From assembly GCA_963770765.1 (NCBI GenBank), contig CAVYQS010000005.1, forward strand, positions 62,001-126,000: a stretch of 64,000 nt of DNA. The letters run 5' to 3'. Positions 42,676 to 52,636 of the stretch are shown in pieces. The first letter of the stretch is position 1. Each line of letters opens with the position of its first letter. Both the position numbers and the translations under genes were made by a program. This DNA is from CAVPCY01 sp963770765 (GTDB lineage Bacteria > Actinomycetota > Coriobacteriia > Anaerosomatales > PHET01). Below the pieces are notes generated by a model, which saw only the letters and a program-made list of their open reading frames with translations, was not told the DNA's origin and did not search any database.

Positions 42676-44046
42676 ATGGCTAACGTCATCGAAGTAGAGA
42701 CTCGGCAGCGGCGCAACGACCGCATACCTCCGCACAACCTCGAGGCCGAGCAGGCGGTTCTTGGAGCCATGCTGCTGTCGGCCGAAGCGGTCGAGGGCGC
42801 CTTGGGCATGCTCGCTGACACCGACTTCTATCGACCGGCGCACGGCCGCATCTTCACCGCCATGAGCGACCTCTACGCCCGGTCGGTTCCCGTCGACCAC
42901 CTCTCGGTCGCCGATCGGCTGGAGTCGACGGGCGAGATGGAGGCCGCGGGAGGCAAACCCTATCTGCTCGACCTCTCGGGCGCAGTTCCCACGACCGCCA
43001 ACTGGAAGCGCTACGCCGACATCGTGAAGCGCTTGTCGATGCTGCGCCAGCTGATCGGTGCGGCGACCCAGATCGTCGCGATGGGATACGACGCCTCAGA
43101 CGAGCTCGACGAGGTCATCGAAGAGTCCGAGAGACTCATCTTTCAGGTCACCAACAAGCGGGTCTCGAGCAACTTCCGGGAGATGAAGGAGCTGCTCAAG
43201 CACTCCTTCAACCAGCTCGAGGAGATGTTCGAACGCGGCGAGCACGTCACCGGCGTTCCGAGCGGATTCAAGGAGCTCGACAAGCTCCTGGCCGGCATGC
43301 ACCCCGGCGACCTGGTGATTCTTGCCGCGCGGCCGTCTGTGGGCAAGACCGCGCTGGCCCTGAACATCGGGGTGAACGCTGCGAAGGCCGGAACCTCGAC
43401 GGCGATCTTCTCACTGGAGATGTCGTCCGAGCAGCTGGTCCAGCGTGTCCTGTGTTCCGAGGCACGCATCAACCTGGCCGACGTTCGTGGTGGCCACCTG
43501 AAGGAGACCGACTGGCACGCGATCCACTTGGCGATGGGCAAGCTCGCCAATCTGGACTTCTGGGTCGACGACACCCCGTCGATCTCCATCCTCGAAGTCC
43601 GCGCCAAGGCACGGCGCCAGTTGCGCGGGAAGGACAAGGGCCTGATCATCGTCGACTACCTGCAGCTCATGCAGCCGCAGAACCGTCGCAGTGAGAACCG
43701 GCAGGTCGAGATATCCGAGATATCGCGAGGCCTCAAGATCCTCGCGAAGGAGCTGCACGTGCCGGTCATCGCGCTCTCGCAGTTGTCACGTGCCGTGGAG
43801 CAGCGCGCGGGTAAACGTCCTCAGCTCTCCGACCTGCGTGAATCGGGCGCGATCGAGCAGGATGCGGACGTCGTCATGTTCCTCGACAGGAACACCAACC
43901 CGGCGGCGGAGGAAGAAGAGGGCCGCCCGGCGAAGGGCGTCGCAGAGCTGATCGTCGCCAAGCACCGCAATGGACCGCTCGACACGATTCCCTTGGTGTT
44001 CATGGATCGCTTCACCAAGTTCGTCGACATGACCAACAAGGGCTAG
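42676..44046 (+). CDS. dnaB: Replicative DNA helicase DnaB
   Basis: 456 residues from ATG 42676. N-terminal domain (PPHNLEAEQAVLGAMLLS), linker, and RecA-type core with ILAARPSVGKTALALN (Walker A, ~215), IFSLEMSSEQLVQR, LIIVDYLQLM (Walker B) and SDLRESGAIEQDADVVMFL. No intein. A 230-bp leader contains DnaA-box-like sequences. Confidence 0.97.
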   Translation: MANVIEVETRQRRNDRIPPHNLEAEQAVLGAMLLSAEAVEGALGMLADTDFYRPAHGRIFTAMSDLYARSVPVDHLSVADRLESTGEMEAAGGKPYLLDLSGAVPTTANWKRYADIVKRLSMLRQLIGAATQIVAMGYDASDELDEVIEESERLIFQVTNKRVSSNFREMKELLKHSFNQLEEMFERGEHVTGVPSGFKELDKLLAGMHPGDLVILAARPSVGKTALALNIGVNAAKAGTSTAIFSLEMSSEQLVQRVLCSEARINLADVRGGHLKETDWHAIHLAMGKLANLDFWVDDTPSISILEVRAKARRQLRGKDKGLIIVDYLQLMQPQNRRSENRQVEISEISRGLKILAKELHVPVIALSQLSRAVEQRAGKRPQLSDLRESGAIEQDADVVMFLDRNTNPAAEEEEGRPAKGVAELIVAKHRNGPLDTIPLVFMDRFTKFVDMTNKG

Positions 44047-44196
44047 ACGGTCTCAGGCATACCGTATGATCGCCAGGAGTGACCGCTCATACCTTCTGGA
44101 CAGCCGTTCAGCGCGAATGCTTGACACGGGGGATATGATACTTCGCGGTGCCCGAACGCACAGGGTGTTCGGCGTGGCGTAGGAGGCCAACCGCTC

Positions 44197-45579
44197 GTGT
44201 CAGACCGCTACGACGTCATCATCATCGGCGCCGGCCCTGCCGGTATCTTCTCGGCACTCGAGCTCACCCGTTCCGGGGTGGAACGCATACTCATCGTCGA
44301 GAAGGGACACGCCATCGCCAAGCGGCGCTGTCCTGCGCGCGAGACCGCCTGTGTGGGCTGTCGCACCTGCGACATCATGACCGGCTGGGGCGGGGCCGGG
44401 GCGTTCTCGGACGGCAAGCTCACTCTCACCACCGAGGTCGGCGGCTGGCTGCCCGACTATCTGGACCACGCTGCGCTCACCGCGATCATCGACTACGCCG
44501 ACGGCCTGTGGCTCGAGTTCGGCGCCACCACCGAGGTCCACGGACCCGATCCCGACACCGCCGCGGCCCTCCAGCACGAGGCGACACTCGCCGGGATGAA
44601 GCTCATACCCATGCCCATCCGCCATCTGGGCACCGACCGCTCGCCGCAGGTGCTCGATGCCATGCGCACACATCTTGACGACCGGGGAGTCGACATCCGG
44701 ACCGAGACGAGCGCCGTGCGCATCGTCGCCGGCGACGGCCGCGTCAGAGGCGTCGAGCTGTCGGACGGATCGTTCGTTGAGGCGACGTCGGTCATCGCTG
44801 CACCCGGTCGTGACGGGGCGAACTGGCTCACCGAGCAGGCGCACGCCCTCTCGATCACGCTCACGAACAACGCCGTCGACATCGGAGTCCGTGTCGAGTG
44901 CCCGGCCCCGGTCATGGAACACCTGACCGACCCGCTCTACGAGGCGAAGCTCGTCTATCACACGAAGTCGTTCGGTGATGCGGTGCGCACCTTCTGCATG
45001 AATCCGTATGGCGAAGTGACCACCGAGAGCTACGGCGACGTGGTGACCGTGAACGGTCACAGCTACGCGGGTACCGACCACCGCACCCCGAACACCAACT
45101 TCGCGGTGCTCGTGAGCCAGCGCTTCACCGAGCCGTTCAGAGATCCGATCACCTACGGCCGGTCGATCGCCAAGCTGGCGAACCTGCTGGGTGATGGCAT
45201 CTTGGTGCAGCGCTACAGCGATCTGAAGGCCGGGCGCAGGTCGACGCCCGAGCGGATGGCACAGTCACTGATCGCGCCCACGATGGCGCATGCGACCCCG
45301 GGAGACCTCTCGGCGGTCCTGCCGTACCGGCACCTGACCGACATCCTCGAGTTCATCGAGGCGATGGACGCCATCGTCCCGGGCATCGCCGGACCCAACA
45401 CGTTCTTCTACGGCGTCGAGGTGAAGTTCTACTCGTCGAGGCTCGAGGTGGGTGCGGACATGCAGACCTCGGTCGAGGGCCTCTACGCTATCGGCGACGG
45501 GGCCGGCATCACGCGCGGACTCGTGCAGGCGGGCGCGAGCGGCGTGCTCGCGGCGCGCGCGATCGCGGGCAGCCGATAG
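44197..45579 (+). CDS. FAD-dependent oxidoreductase (COG2509-type)
   Basis: 460 residues from GTG 44197. Dinucleotide-binding start DVIIIGAGPAGIFSALEL, a cysteine-rich stretch CPARETACVGCRTCDIMTGW followed by GGAGAFSDGKLTLT, and a late GDGAGITRGLVQAGASG FAD motif. This set is characteristic of COG2509 uncharacterised FAD dehydrogenases. Substrate unknown. Stands alone behind dnaB, with about 150 bp of leader. Confidence 0.87.
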   Translation: MSDRYDVIIIGAGPAGIFSALELTRSGVERILIVEKGHAIAKRRCPARETACVGCRTCDIMTGWGGAGAFSDGKLTLTTEVGGWLPDYLDHAALTAIIDYADGLWLEFGATTEVHGPDPDTAAALQHEATLAGMKLIPMPIRHLGTDRSPQVLDAMRTHLDDRGVDIRTETSAVRIVAGDGRVRGVELSDGSFVEATSVIAAPGRDGANWLTEQAHALSITLTNNAVDIGVRVECPAPVMEHLTDPLYEAKLVYHTKSFGDAVRTFCMNPYGEVTTESYGDVVTVNGHSYAGTDHRTPNTNFAVLVSQRFTEPFRDPITYGRSIAKLANLLGDGILVQRYSDLKAGRRSTPERMAQSLIAPTMAHATPGDLSAVLPYRHLTDILEFIEAMDAIVPGIAGPNTFFYGVEVKFYSSRLEVGADMQTSVEGLYAIGDGAGITRGLVQAGASGVLAARAIAGSR

Positions 45580-45610
45580 CGGTGGCGCCCGGGCTGGCAC
45601 CGGCACGGCG

Positions 45611-46246
45611 CTAGACGGACGGCTGCTCCCACCCCATGACCCGTAGTGCGGCATCGACGATCGCCTCGTCCGGGTCGTCGCCGAGCACGAACGAGCTCAT
45701 GAAGTAGCCCGCGATCAGCGACATGAGCGCGCGGACGCGCCCGGCGCGGGTCGCGTCCGCATCCTCGACGCCCAGCGCGGCGTCGACCTCCGTGGCCTTC
45801 TCGGTGATGGCCGCGAGTGTCGGGCGGATCATCACCGTGCGGTACTCCTCCAAGAAGCGTTCGTTCTTCGCGGCAGCCGGCAGGATCGCGCGCAGCATCG
45901 GACCGTAGAACCTCACCGCATTCCGGCGATCCTTGAGGAGCGCGATGAGCTGGGGCCGAAGCGTCTCCGCGCGTATCTGCGCGACCAGGGCGAGCGTCTC
46001 GTTGCGGATGCGTCCGGCTCCCACGCGGATCAGCGTGAGGAAGAGTGCCTCCTTGCCCGAGAAGTGGCGGTAGAGCGCGGGCTCGGTCACTCCCACGCGC
46101 GAGGCGATCTCGCGCATCGACCCGCCGTCGTAGCCCTGCTCGCCGAAGACCTCGGCGGCGGCATCGAGGATCTCGGCCTTGCGTCCGGTCTCGATGTCGG
46201 CCGACGGCGTACCCGCCGGCGCTGCTTTGGTAGTGCGCTCGGTCAT
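45611..46246 (-). CDS. TetR-family repressor, last gene of the efflux operon
   Basis: 211 residues from ATG 46246, overlapping the ABC ATPase stop by 4 nt. HTH at ~25-60 (SMREIASRVGVTEPALYRHF). It follows the export genes in the same transcript, so it most likely represses the whole operon via the inverted repeat at 52581-52600. Confidence 0.9.
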   Translation of the reverse strand: MTERTTKAAPAGTPSADIETGRKAEILDAAAEVFGEQGYDGGSMREIASRVGVTEPALYRHFSGKEALFLTLIRVGAGRIRNETLALVAQIRAETLRPQLIALLKDRRNAVRFYGPMLRAILPAAAKNERFLEEYRTVMIRPTLAAITEKATEVDAALGVEDADATRAGRVRALMSLIAGYFMSSFVLGDDPDEAIVDAALRVMGWEQPSV

Positions 46247-47244
46247 CTCGTCTCTCCTTCACGTTCGCGCGCGACAAGGTGTACGAAGACGTCTTCGATG
46301 GTGGGCTCGACGGGGACGATCTCGACCGCCGAGAAGCCCGCCGCGTGCAGCTGCGCGGCGAGCCGTCCGGCGTCCGTCTGCGCCGGCGTGCCAGCCGCCT
46401 TGCCGGTGCCCCTCGGCTCGCGTCCCGCCGCGGCCGCGCCGACGACGGCGTGCAGCGTCGCTCCGGACAGGTACGCTTCAGCGACGTCGGGATCGGACTC
46501 GAGCACACCAAGCACTCCGTCGACGTCTGCGGCATCCGTGCGTACCTCAAGGATGCGCTGGGTCATGCAGTCGGTACGGATCTGGTGGGGTGTCCCCTCG
46601 GCGATGATGCGGCCGTCGTAGATGAAGCCGAGGCGGTGGCAGTGCGTGGCCTCATCCATGTAGTGGGTGGTGACGAACAGCGTCACGCCCCCCGCCGCAA
46701 GATCGTAGAGCAGGTCCCAGAAGTGGCGGCGCGCGACCGGGTCCACGCCGCTCGTCGGCTCGTCGAGGAAGAGCAGGTCAGGCTCGTGAATGGTCGCCGC
46801 ACCAAGCGCGAGCCGCTGCTTCCAGCCCACCGAGAGGTTCGCCGTGAGCTCGCTCTCGCGGCCCACGAGATCGGCCATCTCGAGCACGTAGCGCCGCCGC
46901 TCGGCGAAGCGCTCCTTCGAGACGTCGTAGACGCCCGCGTAGAAGCGCAGGTTCTCGTCGACGGTCAGATCCTCGAACAGCGAGAACTTCTGCGACATGT
47001 AGCCGATGCGCCTGCGAAGGCCCTCCGGTTCGCGCACGACGTCGAAGCCGAGCACGCTGCCGGAACCGCTCGTGGGCAAGATGTTGCCCGTGAGCATGCG
47101 GATCGTGGTGGTCTTGCCCGACCCGTTGGGTCCCAGGAATCCGTAGATCTCGCCGCGCTCCACGCGCAGGTCCACCTCGTCGACGGCGGTGAAGTCGCCG
47201 AAGCGCTTGGTCAGCGCACTGGTCTCTATCGCGTGGTCGGCCAC
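46243..47244 (-). CDS. ABC-type efflux ATPase (YbhF/CcmA-like)
   Basis: 333 residues from ATG 47244. Walker A GPNGSGKTTTI (~38), signature LSVGWKQRLALG (a variant of LSGGQ), Walker B LLFLDEPTSGVDP, then a C-terminal ~100-residue extension typical of ABC-2 drug exporters. Drives one of the two ABC-2 permeases upstream. Ten nt separate it from permease 2. Confidence 0.92.
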   Translation of the reverse strand: MADHAIETSALTKRFGDFTAVDEVDLRVERGEIYGFLGPNGSGKTTTIRMLTGNILPTSGSGSVLGFDVVREPEGLRRRIGYMSQKFSLFEDLTVDENLRFYAGVYDVSKERFAERRRYVLEMADLVGRESELTANLSVGWKQRLALGAATIHEPDLLFLDEPTSGVDPVARRHFWDLLYDLAAGGVTLFVTTHYMDEATHCHRLGFIYDGRIIAEGTPHQIRTDCMTQRILEVRTDAADVDGVLGVLESDPDVAEAYLSGATLHAVVGAAAAGREPRGTGKAAGTPAQTDAGRLAAQLHAAGFSAVEIVPVEPTIEDVFVHLVAREREGETR

Positions 47245-47254
47245 CTCACACCCC

Positions 47255-48379
47255 CTAGTCGCTCAGCCGCTTGCGGAAGCTCAGCAGAGCCACCGAGAAG
47301 ATGACGACCGAGAAGCCCACGAGCGCCAGCATCGGCACCCACAGCTCGGTCACCGACGAACCCTTCAGCCAGCCGGCGCGCAGGACCTGGACCGCGTAGC
47401 GCAGCGGGATGAAGTAGGTGAGCGGGACGATCGCGGCCGGCATCGCCTCGATCGGGAACAGGAAGCCGGAGAGCACGAAGAAGGGCAGCAGGATGAACAT
47501 GACGGTCTGCTGCGCTTGCTGTCGTGTGCGCGAGACGAGCGAGACCAGCAGTCCGCCGCCCAGGGTGGAGAAGACGAACAGCAGCAGGCCGAGAAGCACG
47601 ACCCAGGCGCTCCCGTTGAACGGGACGCCGAACCAGAACCGGCCTACTGCGGCGACGACGCTGATCTGCAACGACGCGATGATGGCGTACGGCACCATCT
47701 TGCCCACGATGTACTCGCCGCGGGTGATCGGCGTGGTGAACATCTGCTCGAGCGTGCCGCTCTCGCGCTCGCGCACCACCGCCTGGGACATCACCGTCAT
47801 CGTCGAGATCATCAGGATCGCGGCCATCAGACCCGGGATCATCGAGTTCACGGCTTTGAGCGAGGGGTTGTAGAGCACGCGCACGCTCGTGGTGAAGCCC
47901 GGCGCGCGCGCCAGCATCTCGGCGGCATCACCCGACTGCTGGCGGCTGAATGCCGAGAGGATCTGCGACGCGTAGCCGCCGGCGACACCCGACACGCGTG
48001 AGTCGCTGCCGTCCACGACGATGCCGATCTCGGCGCGCTGCCCTTCCGAGAAGCGCCGAGAGGTGCCCTCAGGGATGACGACGGCGACCTGGGCGGTACC
48101 GGCGTCGATCAGCGGGCGCAGCGCGCGCTCGTCGTCCGGGCGCGCCACGATCTTGAAGTAGCCGCTGCCAGACAGCCAGTCGGTCAACTCCCGGGACATC
48201 GGCGTGCGGTCGAGGTCGACCACGACGGTCTTGACGTCGGTGATGTCGGCGCTCACCACGTAGCCGAACATGATCAGCTGCAGGATCGGCATCATGAAGA
48301 CCAGCGGCAGCAGCAGCCGGTCGCGGCGAAACTGCCGGAACTCCTTCCACAGGATCAGCCCGATGCGCTTGAGGCTCAT
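47255..48379 (-). CDS. ABC-2 transporter permease (YbhR/YbhS-like), second
   Basis: 374 residues from ATG 48379, overlapping the preceding permease by 4 nt. Starts MSLKRIGLILWKEFRQFRRD, has a large extracytoplasmic loop after the first span, then five C-terminal spans with VVRERESGTLEQMFTTPITR, the ABC-2 coupling-helix region. Pairs with the other permease as a heterodimer. Confidence 0.92.
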   Translation of the reverse strand: MSLKRIGLILWKEFRQFRRDRLLLPLVFMMPILQLIMFGYVVSADITDVKTVVVDLDRTPMSRELTDWLSGSGYFKIVARPDDERALRPLIDAGTAQVAVVIPEGTSRRFSEGQRAEIGIVVDGSDSRVSGVAGGYASQILSAFSRQQSGDAAEMLARAPGFTTSVRVLYNPSLKAVNSMIPGLMAAILMISTMTVMSQAVVRERESGTLEQMFTTPITRGEYIVGKMVPYAIIASLQISVVAAVGRFWFGVPFNGSAWVVLLGLLLFVFSTLGGGLLVSLVSRTRQQAQQTVMFILLPFFVLSGFLFPIEAMPAAIVPLTYFIPLRYAVQVLRAGWLKGSSVTELWVPMLALVGFSVVIFSVALLSFRKRLSD

Positions 48380-49524
48380 CCGGATCGCCTCCCGTAGAGC
48401 CGTGAGGCGATGACGATGGTGGTCAGCGCGTAGACCGCGAGGGCGAGTACCTGGGGCCACATGACGCCCCAGCCCGCGTCCTTGAGGAACACCGCGCGCG
48501 AGATCGCCACCATGTAGCGCCCGGGGAAGGCGTAGCTCACCACCTGCAGGAACGGTGGGATCGAGTCGAGCGGGAACGCGAAGCCCGAGAGCATGAACGC
48601 CGGCAGGAACGAGATGAGCAACGCGACGATGTTCGCGCTCTCGGCGCTCTCCGCCCTGGCCGAGATGATCAGGCCGATGCCCAGCGAGCACAGGATGAAC
48701 AGCATCATCGAGACGGCGAGCAGGGTCAGGTCACCGCGCAGGGGTACCTTGAACACGAACACCGCCGCCAGTGCGATCGCCACCGTGTCGACGAAGCCGA
48801 GCACGGCCCACGGCGCCATCTTGCCCACCATGAGCTCCCACTGCCTGAGCGGCGAGACGACCATCTGCTGGTAGGTGCCCTGGTCGCGCTCCTTGACCAG
48901 GGTGACCGCCGTCTGCTGGACCGTCACGATCATGACGATGACGACGAGCAGCCCCGGCACGAGAAACGCCGTCGACGACCCCTCCGGGTTGTACCAGGTA
49001 CGCAGCCGCGGCTCGAGCGCGCCCACCGCCGAGAGGTCGGCGCCGTTGCTCGTGGCCCACTCGAGCGCGACCTGCTGGTTGAGCTGCGCGTTCAGCGCGC
49101 TGGCGAACGCCTGGCCCAGCTGGGCGCCGGTGGGCTCGGTGCCATCCAGCAGCACCATCACCTCGCCCTTCCGCCCCGCCGCCTGCTGGGCCTCGAAGCC
49201 CGAGCGGATGATCACGGCCGCTCGGGCCTGGTTCGTCTCGAAGGCCCGGTCGACACCGGCCATCGAGCCGACCGAGCCCCTGACGTTGAAGAAGTCCGAC
49301 GTCTCGTAGGTGGCGAGGTACTCTCGGCTTGTCGCCGTCTGGTCCTGGTCGAACACGACGGTCGGTACGTTCGACACGTCGTAGCCCAAGGCGTAGGCGA
49401 ACAAGACGAGCTGCACGAACGGGATGATCAGGATCGCGATGATCATGCGCGGGTCGCGCCTGATGTGCACGAACTCCTTGACGCTTACGGCACCGATCCG
49501 GTCGAACGCGGCTGGCAGCCTCAC
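48376..49524 (-). CDS. ABC-2 transporter permease (YbhS/YbhR-like), first
   Basis: 382 residues from GTG 49524, overlapping the ATPase stop (TGA at 49523-49521). Same layout as its partner: SVKEFVHIRRDPRMIIAILI at the N-terminus, a large extracytoplasmic loop, and LVKERDQGTYQQMVVSPLRQ before five spans. An open frame continues upstream only because the ATPase gene is frameshifted. Confidence 0.92.
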   Translation of the reverse strand: MRLPAAFDRIGAVSVKEFVHIRRDPRMIIAILIIPFVQLVLFAYALGYDVSNVPTVVFDQDQTATSREYLATYETSDFFNVRGSVGSMAGVDRAFETNQARAAVIIRSGFEAQQAAGRKGEVMVLLDGTEPTGAQLGQAFASALNAQLNQQVALEWATSNGADLSAVGALEPRLRTWYNPEGSSTAFLVPGLLVVIVMIVTVQQTAVTLVKERDQGTYQQMVVSPLRQWELMVGKMAPWAVLGFVDTVAIALAAVFVFKVPLRGDLTLLAVSMMLFILCSLGIGLIISARAESAESANIVALLISFLPAFMLSGFAFPLDSIPPFLQVVSYAFPGRYMVAISRAVFLKDAGWGVMWPQVLALAVYALTTIVIASRLYGRRSG

Positions 49525-50481
49525 TGCGCGCCCCCCTCGGCCAGGTAGGCGAAGGCCGCCTCCATGTCGATGGGGACCACGCGCACGCGCTCGACGGAGA
49601 GCCCCGCGCGCTCGAGGTCGGCGCGCAGCTGCTCGGGGGCCGGACCGTCCTCGGCGACGAGCGCCCGTGACCGCCTCGCCCAGCACGTTGGCGCTCACGA
49701 CCCCCGCCATCGCCGAGAGCGCTTCGAGCGCCTCACGCTGCGGTTCGGCGGCGACCTCGATCAGCGTGCCGGGCACCGTGCGCTTGATCTCGGTCGGCGT
49801 GCCGGTCTCGGTCAGGCGCCCGGAGTCCATGAACGCGATGTCGGTGCAGCGCTCGGCCTCGTCCATGTAGGGTGTCGCCACGAAGACGGTCTTGCCGGCC
49901 CGGTGCAGCGAAGCGATGATGCGCCAGAACTCGCGGCGGCTCACCGGGTCCACACCGGTCGTGGGCTCGTCGAGCAGCAGCACGTCGGGTTCGGTCATGA
50001 GCGTCGAGGCGAGCATGAGCTTCTGCTTCATGCCGCCCGAGAGCTTGTCGGCCAGCCGATCGGCGAACTGCGCCATCCCCATCTGCTCGAGCAGCCGAGG
50101 GGCACGCTCGGCGCGCTGCTCGCGCGGTACGCCACGCAGCCGGGCGAAGTACTCGAGGTTCTCGGCGACGGTGAGGTCGGGATACATCGAGAAGCGCTGC
50201 GACATGTAGCCGATGTGCGGCTTGATGGCATCGGGCGCCGAGAGGATCGAGTCGCCCAGGACGAGCGCGTCGCCCGCACTCGGCAGCTGCACCGTCGCCA
50301 GCATGGTGATGAGCGTCGACTTGCCGGCGCCGTCCGGTCCGAGCAGCCCGAACACGGCTCCTCGGCGGACCTGAAGCGCCACGTCGTCGACCGCGACAAG
50401 CTCGCCGAAGCGCTTGGTCAGCGCTTCGGCCGAGATGGCGAGCGAGGTTTCCCTCGCGGTTATGTGCGGAGCAGGGCTCAC
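49521..50481 (-). pseudogene. ABC-type efflux ATPase, one frameshift near the 3' end
   Basis: From GTG 50481 (overlapping the adaptor stop) the frame holds Walker A GPDGAGKSTLITM, signature LSGGMKQKLMLAS and Walker B VLLLDEPTTGVDP, then breaks near 49660-49668 after LGEAVTG. The expected end (ALVAEDGPAPEQLRADLERA then VRVVPIDMEAAFAYLAEGG) is in another frame and stops at 49521, giving the normal 4-nt overlap with the permease. Length 961 is 3n+1. Catalytic core is intact, so an indel error is likely. Confidence 0.85.
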
Positions 50482-51249
50482 GGCGCGATCGTCACCGTGA
50501 CGGGCATGCCGGGAGTCAGGCCCTCGACGTCTACCGGCTCGAGCCGCACCTCGTAGACGAGCTTGGCGCGCTGGTCCTTGGTCTCGACGTTGCTCGGCGT
50601 GAACTGCGCCTGTGACGCGATGAAGGTGACCTTGGCGTCGGCGGTCTTGCCACCATCCGTGAGCAGCGTCGCGGTGTCGCCGATCGCCACCTGGCCGATC
50701 TGGGTCTCCGGCACGAAGGAGCGCACGAACAGCGAGCCGGTCTCGGTGATCGTCGCCATCGTGCGGCCGGGGCTCGTGAGCTCGCCTTCGCGCGATGGCG
50801 ATGGACGTGACAGTGCCGGTGGCCGGCGAGCTGATCTGGGCGTAACCGAGCTGGATGCGTGCGATGTCCTCGGCGGCGCGCGCCTGGTCGAGCTGTGCCT
50901 TGGCCGCGGCGATGTCGGCCTTGGACTCGTCGTCTTTGACCGCCTGCTTGTAGGCGGCATTCGCCGCACGCACACCGGCCTGTGCCTGGTCGACCTGCAG
51001 TTGCAGTGCGCGGTCGTCGATGCGGTACAGCGTGACCCCGCCGCTGACTTCGCTGCCCTCGGCGAGCTCGGCCTTGTCGACCCGCCCGCCCACAAGGGAG
51101 GTCACCTGCACCTGGTTCGCGTCGATCGTTCCCGAGACCACCACCGTCGCGGGGTCGATGGTCGCGCGGCTGCTCCACCAGTACCACCCGGCTGCCCCGA
51201 GCAGCAGAAGCGCCACGATCACGACGGGGACTATCCTGCGGCGGTCCAT
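50478..51249 (-). pseudogene. HlyD/MFP-family adaptor protein, one frameshift
   Basis: From ATG 51249: N-terminal helix (IVPVVIVALLLLGAAGWYWW), a barrel-sandwich half (VSGTIDANQVQVTSLVGGRV), a coiled coil (LQVDQAQAGVRAANAAYKQA and on) and QISSPATGTVTSIAI. Near 50790 the frame shifts; the rest (REGELTSPGRTMATITETG to GLTPGMPVTVTIAP) follows in another frame. Length 772 is 3n+1. It links the ABC exporter to the outside. In a Gram-positive it would span only the wall zone. Confidence 0.83.
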
Positions 51250-51322
51250 GTCTCTCCGTCCTTCCTCAGTGCCGAGATATCCCGGCCTTGCTCACTGCGT
51301 GCGGTTGGTGCGGCTGCTACTT

Positions 51323-52557
51323 CTAGTCCATCTCGAGGGTCACGTCGGCGGGCGTGCCTGGGGGTAGTACCACCTCGGGGTCGTCGAGCGTCACGCGCAC
51401 CTGCAGCGCGCGCGTCATGTGCACCTCGGTCGTCGACATCCACGACGGCGGGTAGACCGCGCGGACGCCGATCAGCGTCACCGTCGCCGGATGGCGCTGC
51501 CCGGGATGCGAGTCGATCTCGACGATCGCCGAGTCGCCCACCCGCAGGTCGCCGAGGCGTTCCGGCGCGAGGTAGACGTCGACCGCCGAGGAGGCGTCGG
51601 GGCGGACGCTCACGACCGGGGCGCCGGAGACGACCGATTCGCCGGAGCGGGCGCAGGTATCCACCACGCCGTCCACGGGGGAGCGCAGAACCGCCAGGTC
51701 GCGCTGCGCCTCGGCGAGCCGGATGGCGACGGCGGTGGCTCCGGTGGCCTCGCGCGCGACCCTGCGCACCCCGCGCAGGGCCGAGCGCGCATCCGCGGTC
51801 GTGGCCGAGGCGTCGCTCGAGCCTGGCCAGCCCGGTGCGCGCCTGTAGCGAGCCCGGCGTCGATCTTGGCGATGCCGGCCGTCAGCTGCGCGACCGCCGA
51901 CTCCAGCTTGGAGATCGCTGCCGCGATCTGGGCCGGATCGGGCACGCCACCCGGCGGCACGCTGCCGGTGGGCGGCCTGCTGCCCGGCGGCATGGGCGGC
52001 ATCTGCGAGATCTTGCGCTGCACCGCGCGCAAGGTCGCCAGCTGCTTCTTCGCAGCCGCGAGCTTCTCGGCAAGGTCGGCACGCGTGCGCGTCAGTCTGG
52101 CGATCGCATCACGCACGGTCGCGCGGTTCTCGGCGATGGTCGAGCGGGCGTCGGCCACCTCATCGAGCCGGGCATCGAGAACCCCGACCTGCGCCCGGGC
52201 GACTCGGCGGGCCGCTTCCGCGGAGCTGATAGCGGCGACGAGAGCCGAGTCGTCGAGCCGGGCCACGACATCACCGGCGCTGACTCGGTCGCCCACCCGC
52301 ACGGGGACAGAGACGAGCCGCTGCGCCTGGCCCAGACCGGTCAACGCGGCGACGGTGGCGGGTCGGGAGCGCTCTCCAGCGGGGGCGGTGAAGGGCGCGG
52401 GAGCGGCAATCGCCGGAGCGGAGACGACCGTCATCGAGTCGACGACTCGTCCGGACAGCTGGACGTCGCTGCCGGTCGAGCAGCCGGTGAGGGCGATCGC
52501 CCCCACGGCAAGAGCCGCGAGAGCGACATGCAAGACGACGGTGCGACGTGCGAGCAA
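51323..52557 (-). pseudogene. Lipoprotein HlyD/MFP-family adaptor, one frameshift
   Basis: From ATG 52557: a lipoprotein signal (VALAALAVGAIALTGC), a lipoyl-type half (VGDRVSAGDVVARLDDSALV), a long coiled coil with a Pro/Met-rich PPMPPGSRPPTGSVPPGGVP insert, then a frame change near 51830. The second frame resumes SSDASATTADARSALRGVRR and ends with RSPVDGVVDTCARSGESVVS and TRALQVRVTLDDPEVVLPPG. Length 1,235 is 3n+2. First gene of the efflux operon. Confidence 0.8.
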
Positions 52558-52580
52558 GGGCGCGGGGCTCCTCGGAGTAG

Positions 52581-52600
52581 GTTAGTTATCGCTCACTAAC
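52581..52600. promoter_or_regulatory. Inverted repeat, likely TetR operator of the efflux operon
   Basis: GTTAGTTATCGCTCACTAAC: the GTTAGT/ACTAAC arms are separated by 8 bp, 24 bp upstream of the first adaptor gene. The TetR at the 3' end of the operon is the natural ligand. The half-site resembles that of the operators at 6751-6798 (ACTAAC). Confidence 0.6.
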
Positions 52601-52636
52601 ATACACCCTCGCTGCCGACCATGTGAAGCCCGGTGT

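Noticed and set aside
44097..44150. TTGACA at the dnaB-oxidoreductase gap as a full promoter
   Set aside because: Nearby TATGAT and GATACT fall at the wrong spacing (7 and 10 bp), so a standard promoter is not supported.
44150..44175. CCGAAC-N9-GTTCGG inverted repeat before the FAD oxidoreductase as a LexA box
   Set aside because: Spacer is 9 bp, not 4; LexA boxes of this type require CGAAC-N4-GTTCG.
48376..51249. 957-aa apparent fusion of adaptor, ATPase and permease
   Set aside because: Created by two frameshifts that happen to join frames; each part has its own normal start, stop and 4-nt overlap.
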